Source of the DNA: Eudromia elegans
Lineage: Eukaryota; Chordata; Aves; Tinamiformes; Tinamidae
Length of the DNA stretch: 64,000 bases
NCBI GenBank assembly: GCA_003342815.1
Contig: PTEX01000192.1
Span: forward strand, 1,294,356-1,358,355
Reading direction: 5' to 3'
How positions within the stretch are numbered: the stretch's first letter is position 1; each line of letters begins with the position of its first letter. Positions 11,901 to 24,323 of the stretch are shown here, piece after piece. The position numbers and the translations under genes are program-made. The notes beneath the pieces are model-generated. The model was not told the origin of the DNA and did no database searches. It saw only the letters and a program-made list of their open reading frames with translations.

Positions 11901-14900
11901 TTTTTCAACCCCAAATATTTCTGGTACATTTTGCACATTCACGATGGCTTGGTTTTAGAATTCAGTCGACACTGAGAATGTAGCCTAATTCCTTAATTAG
12001 GCTGAAAAATTTTCCTGGCTGCTTCTTTTTATACAAAGAGTGATACCAAAATCTTGATGTTGCAGAATGTTTCTGTCTTTCATGACTTCTCAGATATCTA
12101 AAGAAACAGGTAAATTGTGTGAGAGTGGTAGATCTACTAATGCAGACTCGAGCTATATGTCTACCCTATAAAATTCTAGCGGCTGAGTTGGCTAAGGTTA
12201 ATGAGCAATTGTCATTTCAAAAGCCCATTTGATTTGTTTACTACAAAGCATAAACGTTCTGTGAATCAGAATCAGTATGTGAAAAGGTTTGCCAAATGTC
12301 AGGCAGGGCCATGACTTTCTCTTCGCAGCTGCTGTTTCTTAGCCTGTGCCTATGCTAGAAGATGATCTGGAGGCTCAAGCTGACACTCAAGCCAAATGTT
12401 CGTGTAGGCTGGATCATTGACTTCTGCCTAGGGGCTTCTCAGGCCAGTGGCTTTTCTGGCAAAGAAAAGCCCTCGGTCACAGAGCAAATTGGCTTGTCCT
12501 TGAGTTCTGCCTGTGAGCGGAGGAGACGTTGGCATCTGGCTCGATGGGGCTTAGTGACTCGATGACGCTGCAGAGTGAAGCGCAGATCTGAGTGCAAAGC
12601 TAGCAATGGCCGTGTAGATGTGGCACCGCTGGACATTTAGCTTCATTTCTTTAATGCAATTTCAAAACTTGGTTTCTTGGCCACTTTTGGAAGCTGTAAG
12701 TCCATGACTCTGGTGTGTTGCGCTGAGATGAGGACAAGAGACAGGCATTACCTCGTGGCTCAGCTCTCATGGTCTCCTCATCTTGTCTGAGTGAACTGCA
12801 TTAAGCCAACAAACCGTCAGATTTTGCAGAGGGTGTTTGCTCTACACACCTACTTTACAGCCACTATAGGCTAATTATTTGCCAGTTAACTATCACTGAT
12901 TCAATTCTGCACCTTCTGGCATTGAAATCCCTCAGAGAAGGATCAGAAGCTTCTGCCACCATTAGTTAAAACACCACCACATTGGCTGCCCTGATTTTGA
13001 CACAAAAAAAAAAAAGAGTCCTGCTGATTTCGTGGTTAAATCAGTGCTCTGTGACCCATCCACAGAGTTAACACTTGCGTTAACCCACGGCTGTGGGTTT
13101 CTGCTCTTGTGGTCCATGTCGAGCTGAGCTCTGCTGCCCCGTAAAGGCTGCAGCCAGTTACAACACCTCTGCCTCGTGGCACTGCGTCCCCAGCACCCCG
13201 CCGGGCACGGCCTCACAAGCAGAAAGCTTCTTCTTGCTCATAGTGGAACCCCTTCAGATCGGTGTTTCTTGACCAGCCCTGGCCTCCGGGGTTCAGAGCC
13301 TGACTCCTTCTGCACCTTCAGTCCTTGTATCCAGAGCCCTCAGGTGGGTGTTCAACACTTGGAGATGTGGAAAGGGGGGTCCTTGCAAACTCTGCTTTCC
13401 AGAGGGAGACCTGCATGACATTATGACAGAAGTGGAAAAAAGAAAAAAAAACCCATCCTCAGTTCTCCATCCTAGTCTTGAAAACTAGAGCAATTTCATG
13501 TGCTAGAACCTCTCTTTTGCATTTTCTGCAGCCAATTTATTGATTGTCAACATAAAAAGAAACAGGCAAAGAAGTCATCATTAAATGAGAGACATTAGTG
13601 TTTTGAAATGCACATGCATGTGTCAGGAATGAGGTGGTACCTCATGGCACTGTGTTTTCTGCTGTACCCTTCTCATTGGATGGGCAACACAGGGCTTTGG
13701 CCAAGTTTATTGAATTCCTTGCTTTTCATGGGCTCTCCAGGAGGCCTTGAAGATGTCCTGCATTGCTTGAAGCTTGCAGAAAATACAGCCTGAGAGCTCT
13801 GACAACTGAGTCTTCCAGATGTCAGCAATGATGTGGGAAGTATCAGCTAAGGGAACTGTACTGCTTTGCTATATCTAAGGGCTGGGGCACACCCAGCTTT
13901 CTTATAGCTCAGACTCCCATGAAATGAAAAATGGTTTCATTTGGCTCAGCTGGAAGGTCCCTGTTTGCCGCTCTCGTCCCCAGAGCAGCTGTTGTTGCCT
14001 TTTCTGCTCTCCACAGAGCCTTGCAGTACTGGCTGCCTCCACATCTCGCTTGCACCTCCTTTCTTAGACCTCCTTCATGAACCTTCGTGAGCAAAGAGCA
14101 GCAAACGAGAGCACGTACGTCAGGCACACACGGACAGACGTCAGAAGACACACAGTGAATGAGCTTAGGACTGAGAGCTGAGAATTAGGGTATTTTAATG
14201 AAGACCATATGTGAGAGGCAGCATCCCTCAGGTGACAGCGAGGTGGGGAGACCCTGCTGGTATCGCTGGCTGTGGTACCTTCGCTCCTGAAGGAGTCTCC
14301 CCTCTCCTGCTGACTGCTGGTGAGTTTCTCCCTGCGCTTGTGCCCTTCTGAAGATAAGAGAGAAGCATCCAGCCTGGTGCACCGTTCTTGGAGGGCTGCC
14401 AAAGCCCGCCCCAGAGAGTCAGCTGCTGGGGAGAACAGGTCATTTTCCAAGCTCACTCAGCCCTCCTTTTAAAAGACATCTTAATAGAGGAGGTTTTTGG
14501 AGATACTGCCAAAACAAACGCGTCCTAACTGCAGTTCTCTGCCGGCTGGAATTCCTGAGGCACCTTTCCCACACTGTGGCTCAGCAGGGAAAAGATGGAG
14601 CGGCTCATACTGAGTATGAGATGATTAAGCTCCATGACGAACCTGAGCATTCAAAATAGGGAAACTGGCAGTGAAAGAAGATTCCCTGTAAACCCAAGTC
14701 CTAGGGGAGCTGCCATCAGAGCCGAGGCTGTTGAGCTGCTCGTCTGTCACTACCTGGGTACAAATTTTACTGTGCATTTGTTCCTATTTACCATGAGCTA
14801 TGTGTGCCTATGAACTGCAGCAGGGAGTGCTGACATGTTGCACATTCACAGCTTACCTAATTTTAAAACATGTTGCTGGTTTGTATTTTGCATATGTTCT

Positions 14901-17784
14901 GAAAAAACATTCAAGATCTCCCCTGGGATCTTTCCAGAACTTAGAAGGAAGAAATCCAAACAAGAGACAAAACGCAGTAGCATTCAGAGAGTATCAGAGT
15001 GCTGGCACGTGGCAGGAGAAAGGATGAAATGAGAGTTGAGGAATTATTTTTGTTGAACCACCATTATGTAGCATTGCTCCAGAGAATAAAGGAGCAAGCA
15101 AAACAAGTGAAGATGCAAGAATTTACTATATATCAACACAGGAGGGTATATATGGTTCAAGGTGTCTCATCTTAAAACAAAAGATTTCTTAATTCTTTGG
15201 GTCAGTGATGGCTACTTGGAAGAGTTAACCCAGCATCATGAATCTGGATATAGACACACTTAGTCTTATTTGACTTAGCCTACTTGCAAATTTAACTTTA
15301 AACCTACAACTCATTCAGTGCAAGAAAAGCATCTTTTGCAAAGATGTAATTTATACATGACCATGTCCTTGCTTTTGACCCAGCAGAAGAATTTTAAGGA
15401 TAATTACGGAATTCTAGGGGAAAATTACTCAAATATCTCCAGAGAGGGACAAATAGAAAGTTGATTTACTTCCAATCACATAATAAGGGGGCCCGAGATT
15501 AAGTCACTATATGAACCTTACTTCCAGATTGCGTTATAAATGAGATAATAAAAATATGGAGGAATGGAAATTATTAGTGAGAGGCCTGTATATTTTGTGA
15601 TTTCACTTATTATTAAGATTGATATAGTTTTAAGTCTCAGAGTTTATAGAAAAACAGTTTGAAATCAACCCATAATATCTGAAGACTCCAAATTAAATCA
15701 AAATTGTGCCTTTCAATAAAATTCCAGCCATAGAGTCATAACGAGTTCAGTCTTCAGTTTTGTATCCTTGGTTTACATCACATAATGTCTGTGTTTTACA
15801 GTCTGACCTTACAGCTCTGCCAGTTCCCTGTTCAGCCTTTATCTTCATTGCACTCAGTGTTATGGCATATCGCTATTGCCATGCAAAGAAGGAAATCAAG
15901 GCAGTACTTTTCTTCTTTAGAATTAGGGTTTCTGAGTGCATGAGAACATGCAACGTTCCTTCCTAAGCGCACGGGGAAGTGGACAGACAGCTCTGTAGTT
16001 CAGCAGTAGCTGGAAGATGGTTTTGTCCTGCTCCATTGGAATTGTCTCTGCAGGGTCCTCCAGAAGGTAGCCCCTTTTCTTTGGCACATTTGTGGGAGTG
16101 CAGGCGTTAGGTTTTCTAAGACACTAACATTTCATTGTCATAAACTGTGAAGGTCCACAGAATTTACTCCCAAGTCCATGAAAAGTCAGCAGAAACATCA
16201 ACACTTGCACACTCATGTATTAGATTTAACCTGAAGCCCAGGAGATATGTATGTGTAAATATCACAAAGATTGAAACTCACACACTTTTGTTTATTTTTT
16301 ATGAAATATTTATCTGTCAGCATCAGTTTCTTTCCGTTAGTAACTTCTGTAACTCTGATATAAATAATTAGCCTATGAAAGCAGATGTTCATACATTCAG
16401 TACGGTGTTCCCTGTTTGTTGTGAATGCCATATTGTAGAATTAATAGCACACCTGCTTGCAGCTGAAGAGAAATCGGGTGTCACATTGTTCAGGCTATGT
16501 GATTTCTTATCTTAATGCTAGAGATTTTTAAAAAGTATTCTGACACCAGTTCATTGTAGCATCACCCGCAGCAAGGTCTGTTGTTGTATGGACTTACTTA
16601 CCTTCGCATTGCCAGAGGTGAGATGGTTTTCCAAACACTCATCTGTGTTGAGTAAACACAGCAATTCCTATGAAATCTCTTGCCATGAAAGGACATTATT
16701 TGCCCGAATATACGGTCAGTACTGTCAGGCCTGGCCAATCAAAACATAAACCCTAATTTTAATCAGTTCTGATGATGCTGCATTTACCAGGTCTCACCCC
16801 ATTTGCAGCATCCTGATTGCATTTCCAATAGATGTAGCTACTGAATTATCTCTAGTCAGAGTATTTACAGGCCATGTATTAGGAAATGAATTCTCAGTAT
16901 ATCCTTAGTTTCCATGGTAGCTACAACGAAGGTCTGATTAAACTCATAAAGAGACTTCCATGCTTTCAACTATTAGTTTCCTATAAGGCAGCAATTGCCA
17001 ACCTTCCTCTTTGTAATTACTTAGTATACCCTTACTGTACTTAGCATTGTTATCTAGAGTTTTCAGCCACAGTTTGTGTTTGATATTGACTATTGGTGGA
17101 TTTGAAAGGCTGTTTCCCTGCAGTATCAGTTGCCCCCTTGTAACTCACAATTCGTTAGGATGCTTCCCTTGCACCACTTACATACAAAGGCACAACTGCC
17201 CTTGCTCTTACCCTCTGCGAGCCTCTGCTGCTGCCTGCTCTTACAGCTGGTCCTCTGGATACAGCCCCAGATGGCGGCCTCCCTGAGACACAGACTTATT
17301 TTTGGTTTTACTCATTTATTAGATGTCTGACTTCAGGGCTGATCCTCTACTGCAATATAAATAATACATAAATATGTATTAAATGTACATAAATAATCTC
17401 TTATTAAGAATTCTTTGGCATTCTAACCTCATTAGTGTGGATCACCAACCTCCTTGATCTTAATAATTTGCCATTCTGTAATTGAGTCAGTTAAATTTGT
17501 GAGCTATCCCATAAAGAGCAAGGATGCTAAACCTTCTCTAAGTCCTCAGGCCAGTCCTGTTCCCAGGCATATGATTGTGTTAACAGGAATTGGTTACTAC
17601 AGCAAAGGAAGAGAGATTGTTTCCAAAGGCGGGATCGGCAAAGGCAGGAATAGCTCTGGGGAGAGGAATTAGCTGAAGCAAAAGGAGCCAAGAGATGAAA
17701 TGGGTGAATGCAGATCACATCGAGGCACGTCTCCCAGCAGTCGCATTCCCTGGGGGTGAGCTCCCTGGAGGAGAGATGGAAGTG

Positions 17785-17888
17785 CCATTGCTTCAGATCT
17801 TTAAAACTAGGCTGGAAAAGATGCCAGGAATTCCTCCCTAGAGAGGTAGGTAAACTCGAGTCTCTCCAGCAATTAAAAAAAAAAAAAA
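17785..17888 (+). repeat. Possible old LINE tail followed by A14
   Basis: TCTTTAAAACTAGGCTGGAA (17797-17816) and the following bases resemble the last part of some CR1-like elements, where a phrase like GGTGTTTAAAACCAGGCTGGA is common. They lead into an A14 run at 17875-17888. CR1 normally ends in an 8-bp repeat rather than poly-A, so the assignment is weak. Confidence 0.3.
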
Positions 17889-19538
17889 GAAAGAAGAAGA
17901 AGTAGAAGCTTGTTTTTGCCTAGTGGTATATTTCTTACCCAGCTGGTGATTGGGTATCAAAAATGGGTTTTTTTTTTCTCTTGTTTCAGGAGGATAAGTG
18001 AAACAACATACAGGAATGTCAAGGCTTAATAATTACAGGGAAACTGAAGATTCTAGCAAAAAAAAATTATATGTATATATTTTATGTGAAATATAAGGTG
18101 TAAGAGACTTTTGCCATCTTGGTTCTAGCAATGCACAACTAGTTACAGGCAATGTAACATCCTGTCTTAAAAAGACTCAAGGCCAGTGGTAAATCAGATG
18201 CAAAAGAACTTCCTGACACAGAGAGGCAAGACCTGATTTCAGGACAAATGAAGAGGCTCTTTTTCTTTTGCCTCCTGAGACATTTGAGTCAAGAGGTGAG
18301 AGGAGCGTAGTTTTGTAGTGTGTACGTTTTTAATGTAGAAAATGCTTGCAGCGGGAGGAACACGCAGGTCCGTGATCCTTGCAGGAGTGACGGACGGCTC
18401 CGTGATCCGTGAGGAGGTATCCCATCGCCTCCAGTATGTTAGACATGTGACACATCTCTAGAGCAGTGTGGCAGGTACTGAATAGGAGAAGCCACTGAGG
18501 CTTTTCAGGCTCATATAAGAAGAAAAGCTTAACAACCCTTCCATGTGAAGGAAGAATGCAGCTGTAATTTGTTGAATAGCTTTTCTTTTTTTGAATAAAA
18601 GAGCTGAAGAGAAAGGAACAAACTCAGTTTCATGCTAAAACTGCAGAAGTCTGTGGGAGGGCTGAGAATGTTTCAGCTGTCTCAGTTACCCCTCAAAGCC
18701 TCCTGGGTGGTTGTATGTGGCCCAGCCCAGGCCTGGGACCCCCCTGCTAAAGGGAGGCCAGGGTTGTGCTGCGGGCCAGGGCAGGAGGGTCCCTTCAGAG
18801 AAGGGCATTTCTAGCAGCTCTGGGGAAGCACGAGGTACCTCCGTGTTGCTCCATACGCAGGCCAGGAATTGAGCGAGCTTGGTCACCACACACCGGTTGC
18901 TCCCTTGGTTCAGGAAAGGAGAAGGGTTTTCCTTGGAGAGCTCAGCGGGCTTGTGCACTGTGTGCCCCATGTGAACAGCAAGGACACGGCAGCTCGTCAC
19001 AGAGGCTGCTTGTAGGGAGATACTAAGTGCACATTTGTGCAAAGCTGCAAGTCAGTATATTTGCCACAAAAGACTAGAGCAGAAGCTCAAGGGAAGCTTT
19101 CCTCTTCCCAGAACCTATCGCAGAGCCTAGGCAGGCACTTCTTCTATCTGCCCAGTTCTGACTGACCCCACCCCCAAAGTGTCACGTCATCAAAAATGCA
19201 GGAAATAAATGGTCAAAGGACATTGTGAAAAAGGGGATTAACAGCATGAGAAATCCATAACTAACAAAACATATCTCTCTCTTCGTGGGCTGTACTGTTT
19301 AGGTTTAACAGTGGGCCTCTGTTTGCACTGTCAGCAGCAGTCAGTGCAGTTGTCCCTCTACCATCTTCCATTAGCAGATTGTCCCTCTTTGGACACAGAC
19401 ATTCCCTTCCACATCCGGGTTCCTATAAAATAAGCAACCTCTGGGCTCGTCCTATGAGGAAGCAGGCTCAGCTCTCTCATTCTGGGCTCTGCCCACCGTG
19501 GGCCCTCTGCCTCCTGCTGGTTAGCTATGGTAGTGGGA

Positions 19539-19543
<5 letters not shown>

Positions 19544-19591
<48 letters not shown>

Positions 19592-19634
19592 CATCATCAT
19601 CATCATCATCATCTTTTTTTTTTTTTTTTTTTTT
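19544..19634. repeat. Compound microsatellite (TAT)n-(CAT)n-T21
   Basis: A TAT/ATT trinucleotide array (19544-19590) passes directly into a TCA array (19591-19613) and then a run of 21 T (19614-19634). It accounts for the poly-Tyr/poly-His and poly-Ile open frames on the two strands, which are not genes. It is probably polymorphic in length. Confidence 0.95.
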
Positions 19635-20355
19635 ACTAAGGCTTTTCAGTTAGTCAAGGAGTCCATCGTTGTGCCAGGTTGCAAGATACATTGAATGAAG
19701 AACAGTGGAACAGTGGCCAGGGCAAGCCAGGCTCTCCTGGGAAACCCTGACATTTCCTCCTGCTGATAAAGAATTTACCCCCTCCGTAAAGAGAAGAAAT
19801 TGCAATAGGATGAAAGTTTCTCGTTACAGAGTGCTGTGGCCAAATCCGTGGGACATTGCTGAGGGATTCAGAGCTGACAGTGCTTCATGTTCTCGCCAGC
19901 TTTAATTTCTGTGGTTTTGTTCTGAGTCCTCACTTTTTATTTGGTAGATTGTTAACTTTTCGAGGAGAAACTTTCTCTCTGCTATGTGCTTGTTTTTCAA
20001 GTTCCGCTTCCTTTGTGGACTGACTTTGCTTCCAAAAGTACATTTGCCCTTTCTGTCCTGTCAAAAGCAAAGAAGGAGAGAGAATAAACAAATAAGAATA
20101 AATGATTGAATACAACAAAGAAAAGGCTGGGAACAGAGCTGGGTTGTCTTACATTTGCTCAGTGTTAGAGCTTGTCAGGTTGAATAATGAGCACCAGGTA
20201 GATTGCAACAGCCCAAGTTAGGAAATCTGCTTTCCCGTTCGTGACACTTTTTGTGTTTATTGATTCCTTGAGAACAAGATCACCGATTGAATTCAGTGTG
20301 TGGATTGGCCCACCCAAAACAAAGCAGGAAAATGGAAGATAAGAAACTATGCATT

Positions 20356-20390
20356 GGTTCCTACTGCTGTAGGTTCCTACTACTGCTATA
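20356..20390. repeat. Two-copy 16-bp tandem duplication
   Basis: GGTTCCTACTGCTGTA at 20356-20371 is followed at once by GGTTCCTACTACTGCTATA, a second copy with a small insertion. Confidence 0.7.
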
Positions 20391-23293
20391 GACAGACATG
20401 GTGATATTTTATTCAATGCTTTAGATTTTCTGTTGAGCCTTTCTAGTGAAAAAGCCAGATGGGAACAGTAAAGATTTTGTTACCTAGAGGAGTGCTTTGA
20501 AGGGTCAGGACCCCAAATCATTTTATCAGCTGTAACAGTGTAGTTAGAATGTCACCGACTGCTACATAAAAGAACATTTCGCCTAAAAGCATTTTATAGC
20601 CATTTAGACCTGGGGCTTTTTAGGAGGCTTGAGTGCAACTATATCAAAGTATATCTGCGTTTGAAACTCTATCAGAAGTTTATAGAAGGTTTGAAATTGC
20701 AGCATGTAGCTATAAGGAAAGAGAAAAGAGGTGGGGGTTATTATTATTTTATTTGAATGAAAGTGCTTGTTTTTTCCTGGGCAAAATCTTCATAGACGAA
20801 GAATTTTTTTAAAGGAAAAACTAACAAGTGATCGGTATTTTGAAGCAGTGGTCGGTCACAATCTGATGAATTCAGTTAGCGGCGTGTGCCCGAGTAGGCT
20901 GCACAGCCAGGTCTGACTCTCCTGCCAGACCTGCAGGACAGGGAGCATCGTCTCACCAGGCATGGCTTGAAGTGCTGCTGTGCAGCTCCCTGCTGATGCT
21001 GTGTGTAATGCACAGGGAACCGCCCTGCTTGGTCCCCGTGGGATGCCGGGGGAGAAACAGCTTCACATCCCACAGGAACTCAGATACATCAGCTCATCCT
21101 CAGTATATCTTTTCCCCAAGTGTGTCAGAAAAAGTTTCCATCCTTTAGTGAGGACGTAGCCTCCACTTGCTGTTCCATTAATTCCCATTAGAAGCCTCCA
21201 TGTGTTTTTGCACTGGCCACTGGAGAGAGCCTGTTGGTCAGCAGCGGGAGAGGAGCAGTGTGTGCATCCCCACAGGCAACCTCTCGTGAAATAAGGACAA
21301 GAAGCGAGCACCCTCCTCCTAAGATGGGTGAGAAACGGATCCCCATGGCCACCCTTTGATGAGAAATGAACCTTTCAGCCTCGGTCTGAATCTTAGATCT
21401 GCAAAACCATTATCAGGGATATTTTGGTTAACATTCCCCCATAAAACATCAGCTAATATGTCTTGGGGATCAGAACAGAGAAGAGCAAAGCGTGTGTATG
21501 GGAAGCACTCTCTGAGGTGGCTGATTTGGGTGGGAATTGGGCTGCTGAGGTGTTTATGTCTTGCTGTGGTCAGAGGAGAGGTGTTGTGATCTGTGGGTTC
21601 TCACCTGTAGCTGTAGGTCTTGGTTGGCTCTTCTCCACCACCTTTGCTGTCCATCCACCTGGGCATGAAGGGGGATGAGTGTCACGTCATTTCCTAGCTT
21701 CACATGCCCAGTGTTGTACCAGACTGTCAAGATTTGTTGAAGAACCTGCTCAAAACCCATGAGTGGTTGCTCATTTAAAAATAAGACCATGCGATCTCTA
21801 AGGACTGCTAGCTCTACTCCCCTCTAGCTAATGCATAACTTTTGTCCATAGTTTAGGAACACCTCTTTTTGCCAAAATAGTTGTCTTCTTGGGAGTGAAC
21901 ACTCTGAAGAGTTTTTTCATTTTCATCCTGGATCAACTGCTTGCGCAGTCTCATCCACCTAAAAACCCCTAAAGATCTCTCTCCCTAAAGGCTTTTCCTG
22001 ATAGTCCCTGGGTTGTTCCAGCCTTTCCCAGCCCTGGGTCCTACATCCATTCGTAGCCTCCTGCCTTGGAGTACAGGCTCCCAAAGAACCGACCTTGCCC
22101 ACTGAGTTCCTTGAGGCTTTCTTACTGTCTCTATTGTTTTCGCTTTCCTGCCTTTTTTAGTTTATTTTATTTTACCATCCCGTTTGGCTTATTCCACAGC
22201 AGCCCAGTACAAATAAATGTACCAGGCATGTGCCTTATTAAGAAAACAGCTCAATTCCTGGACTCCCATGGGCACATTTGAAATTCCAAACTCTGCAAAG
22301 TGTTTATTGATTGAGCAGAAGGGGTTTCCTTTCTGTTGCATCAAAAAGAAAAAACTGGAAATTATCAAGTTAGGTTTCCATGTCCAGCTGCCACTAAGGA
22401 TTTGTATCATGAATTTTCTCCCAGTTGTCTTTCTTTAAAAAACTTTTGAAGAACTGCATAGTTTCACCTCGTTTCTTTCCTGATACTTACAGGTAAAAAC
22501 AATCCTTAATGCAGTATTTAACTTTGTTCCCTTCAGAAAGCTGGAGAGGACCATTCTCTTAGTTTTCATTTTCTCACTTCGATCCTTGAGTGAACACTAG
22601 AAACGTGTGATGAGCTGGTAGGAATTTCTCTTGAGACTTGCTGGTGGGTAGAGACTCGCGCTGCTGTTTCTCTTAGGCTGATAGTTTTTGCATCAAACTT
22701 CTCATCAGATCTTAATTATAAGAAAGAACTTAAGCCTTCTAATTTGAAATAGTCGTGACTGGACAAGAGAGAAATGACTTGCTGTTTTGATGTCAGTATT
22801 GTAATCCTCGCCTGTTTGGATCCCTCAGCCTCAGAGCTCCTTTCTGTTTTGAGTGGGCTTTTCCGTGCTTTTCACTTGGCTTTTTTCCCTCACTTCCCGT
22901 CGTGCACCTTCTCTTCAGGATGTAAAACGAAGGCACAAAGCAGCTCGCAGAAGCAGCTAGGAACGCTGTTTCCCTTCAGCCGACCATCCTTTCCTGCAGT
23001 CTTTCTGCCGAGGGGAGTTGAGCGCTGGGGGAAGGCAGGGAGCTCCTCAGCGTGGTGCCCAGTCACGGGCTCCTTCTGCTCCTTCCCCGCATTCCTGGTG
23101 GCGGCTTCGCGCGCTGCCCTGCTTCAGCTCACAGCCCTCTATCCCGAATTGCTGCTCGTTATGCTCTCCTCGCTCCCGGTGCTTTTCTTGGAGAACATTC
23201 AGGGGTCACATCCAGGGGTGCCCAGCTCCTCGCTGTGTGTTCTGCTGCAGCTCACAGCAGGCTCAGAGCCTGCGTGCCGCTCGCTCCCGGCTG

Positions 23294-23342
23294 CACGTGT
23301 CGCATGTCACGTGTCACATGTTGCATGTCGCGTGTCCCATGC
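23294..23342. repeat. 14-bp minisatellite carrying CACGTG E-box cores
   Basis: Units CACGTGTCGCATGT (23294-23307) and CACGTGTCACATGT (23308-23321) are followed by a half unit TGCATGT and a third copy CGCGTGTCCCATGC (23329-23342). The first two hold a canonical E-box core CACGTG, and another lies at 23393-23398. The block lies in a GC-richer part of the intron, about 0.9 kb upstream of the next exon. A regulatory role is only a possibility. Confidence 0.75.
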
Positions 23343-24197
23343 ATGGCAGCTCCTCCGGCCACCAGCCATTTCTCCTGGCTGCCACGTGCTCTGTGTGCAG
23401 GCTCCTCATACCTGTCTCTGTGAGCTGCAAATAGTGCAGGGTAGTAAATCACATGTTTATTTCAGTGGAATTTCCACGTTTAGCTGTGGTAGCTATTAAA
23501 AGATTAGCACAGAACAAAGTGATTGTCAGAGTATTTTGTTGGTTTATTTTACACATGATATGTGGCCTTCTGCAGCCTTGGGAGGCAGACTGCTGCACAG
23601 ACTTGCAAAGGCTTGAAGAGCTTGTTAGTGCCAAAGTCCTGGGTTGGAGCTGGAAGCTGCCGCGTGCTCGGAGGTGCTTGGTCCAGGCTGCACGCAGCGA
23701 ATGTGCTGGGATGCTGGAGGGCTGGGGCTCACGGGGCTTTCCCTTGCACAGACTGACCTCAATAATACTGTTTGTCATGACGAAAACCAAGTGACAGAGA
23801 CAGGTCTCAGGGAGGGAGGGCCTGCTGCTGGTTCTGTAGAAATTGACACCTCATTCATTTCAAAAATAAGCAGTGTTAATACACCCCGCTGTTATAAAAA
23901 CAGTGATTGCTACTGAAGTGACACCTGTTTGTAAAACACTCTTAAACAGGAGTTTGCAGAGCAGTATCCTAGGAGCATGATCCTACTCCAACAAATGGTT
24001 TCATATCTTCAGCGCTTCCACTACTGCTGCTTTCCATACAGTGTGGAGAAGCTGTGGGATCCCTAGGCAGTCCCGTGTGTTCATCGTGTCACACGTGGTG
24101 TGAGCCGCACTGCAATACCTGCCCTCCTGGCTGCGGGTGCGCCAAGTGCCAGCAGCTTTTCTCACTGAGCACTGATGATTTCGCTCCTGTTTTCCAG

Positions 24198-24323
24198 ATG
24201 TCCACACGGAAGCAGTTCAAGCAGCCCTTGCTAAACACAAAGAAAGAAAAATGGCAGTCCCCATGCCCTCGAAACGACGCTCATTGGTGGTGCAAACCTC
24301 AATGGATGCCTACACGCCTCCAG
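24198..24323 (+). CDS. DIP2C: DIP2C exon (probably coding exon 4)
   Basis: This exon covers about residues 90-132: VHTEAVQAALAKHKERK, then the basic MPSKRRSLVV and QTSMDAYTPP. The acceptor is TTTCCAG (24191-24197) and the donor GTGAGC at 24324. Both flanking junctions split an Asp codon after base 1. The Lys/Arg-rich stretch contains RRSL, which fits a basophilic kinase site or a basic targeting patch; that is inference from the sequence. The segment is near the C-terminal edge of the DMAP1-binding region. Nothing is broken or unusual. Confidence 0.95.

Larger units (their letters stand above)
7652..24197 (+). other. DIP2C intron, 16.5 kb
   Basis: This is the longest complete intron in the window. 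It contains a degraded CR1 LINE fragment (about 8040-8987), a possible further repeat tail (about 17785-17888), a compound microsatellite (19544-19634), a 14-bp minisatellite with E-box cores (23294-23342) and a recursive-splice-like acceptor/donor composite at 22492/22493. Long open frames at 22774-23499 and 14064-14456 resemble no protein I know and lie in GC-richer sequence. Otherwise I see no gene. The acceptor ends in TTTCCAG at 24191-24197. Confidence 0.85.

Noticed and set aside
14064-14456. 130-codon open frame on -, with helix-like LGRALAALQERCTRLDASLLS
   Set aside because: No similarity I can name, and two other - strand frames are also open there. Chance is more likely than a gene.
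19358-19639. Open frames with poly-Tyr/poly-His and poly-Met/poly-Ile
   Set aside because: They are translations of the compound microsatellite.
22774-23499. 241-codon open frame on +, the longest in the window
   Set aside because: Two further frames stay open over the same stretch, the sequence is GC-richer, the protein is Ser/Cys/Leu-rich with no known family, and part of it is a minisatellite. It lies inside a DIP2C intron with no splice structure of its own.
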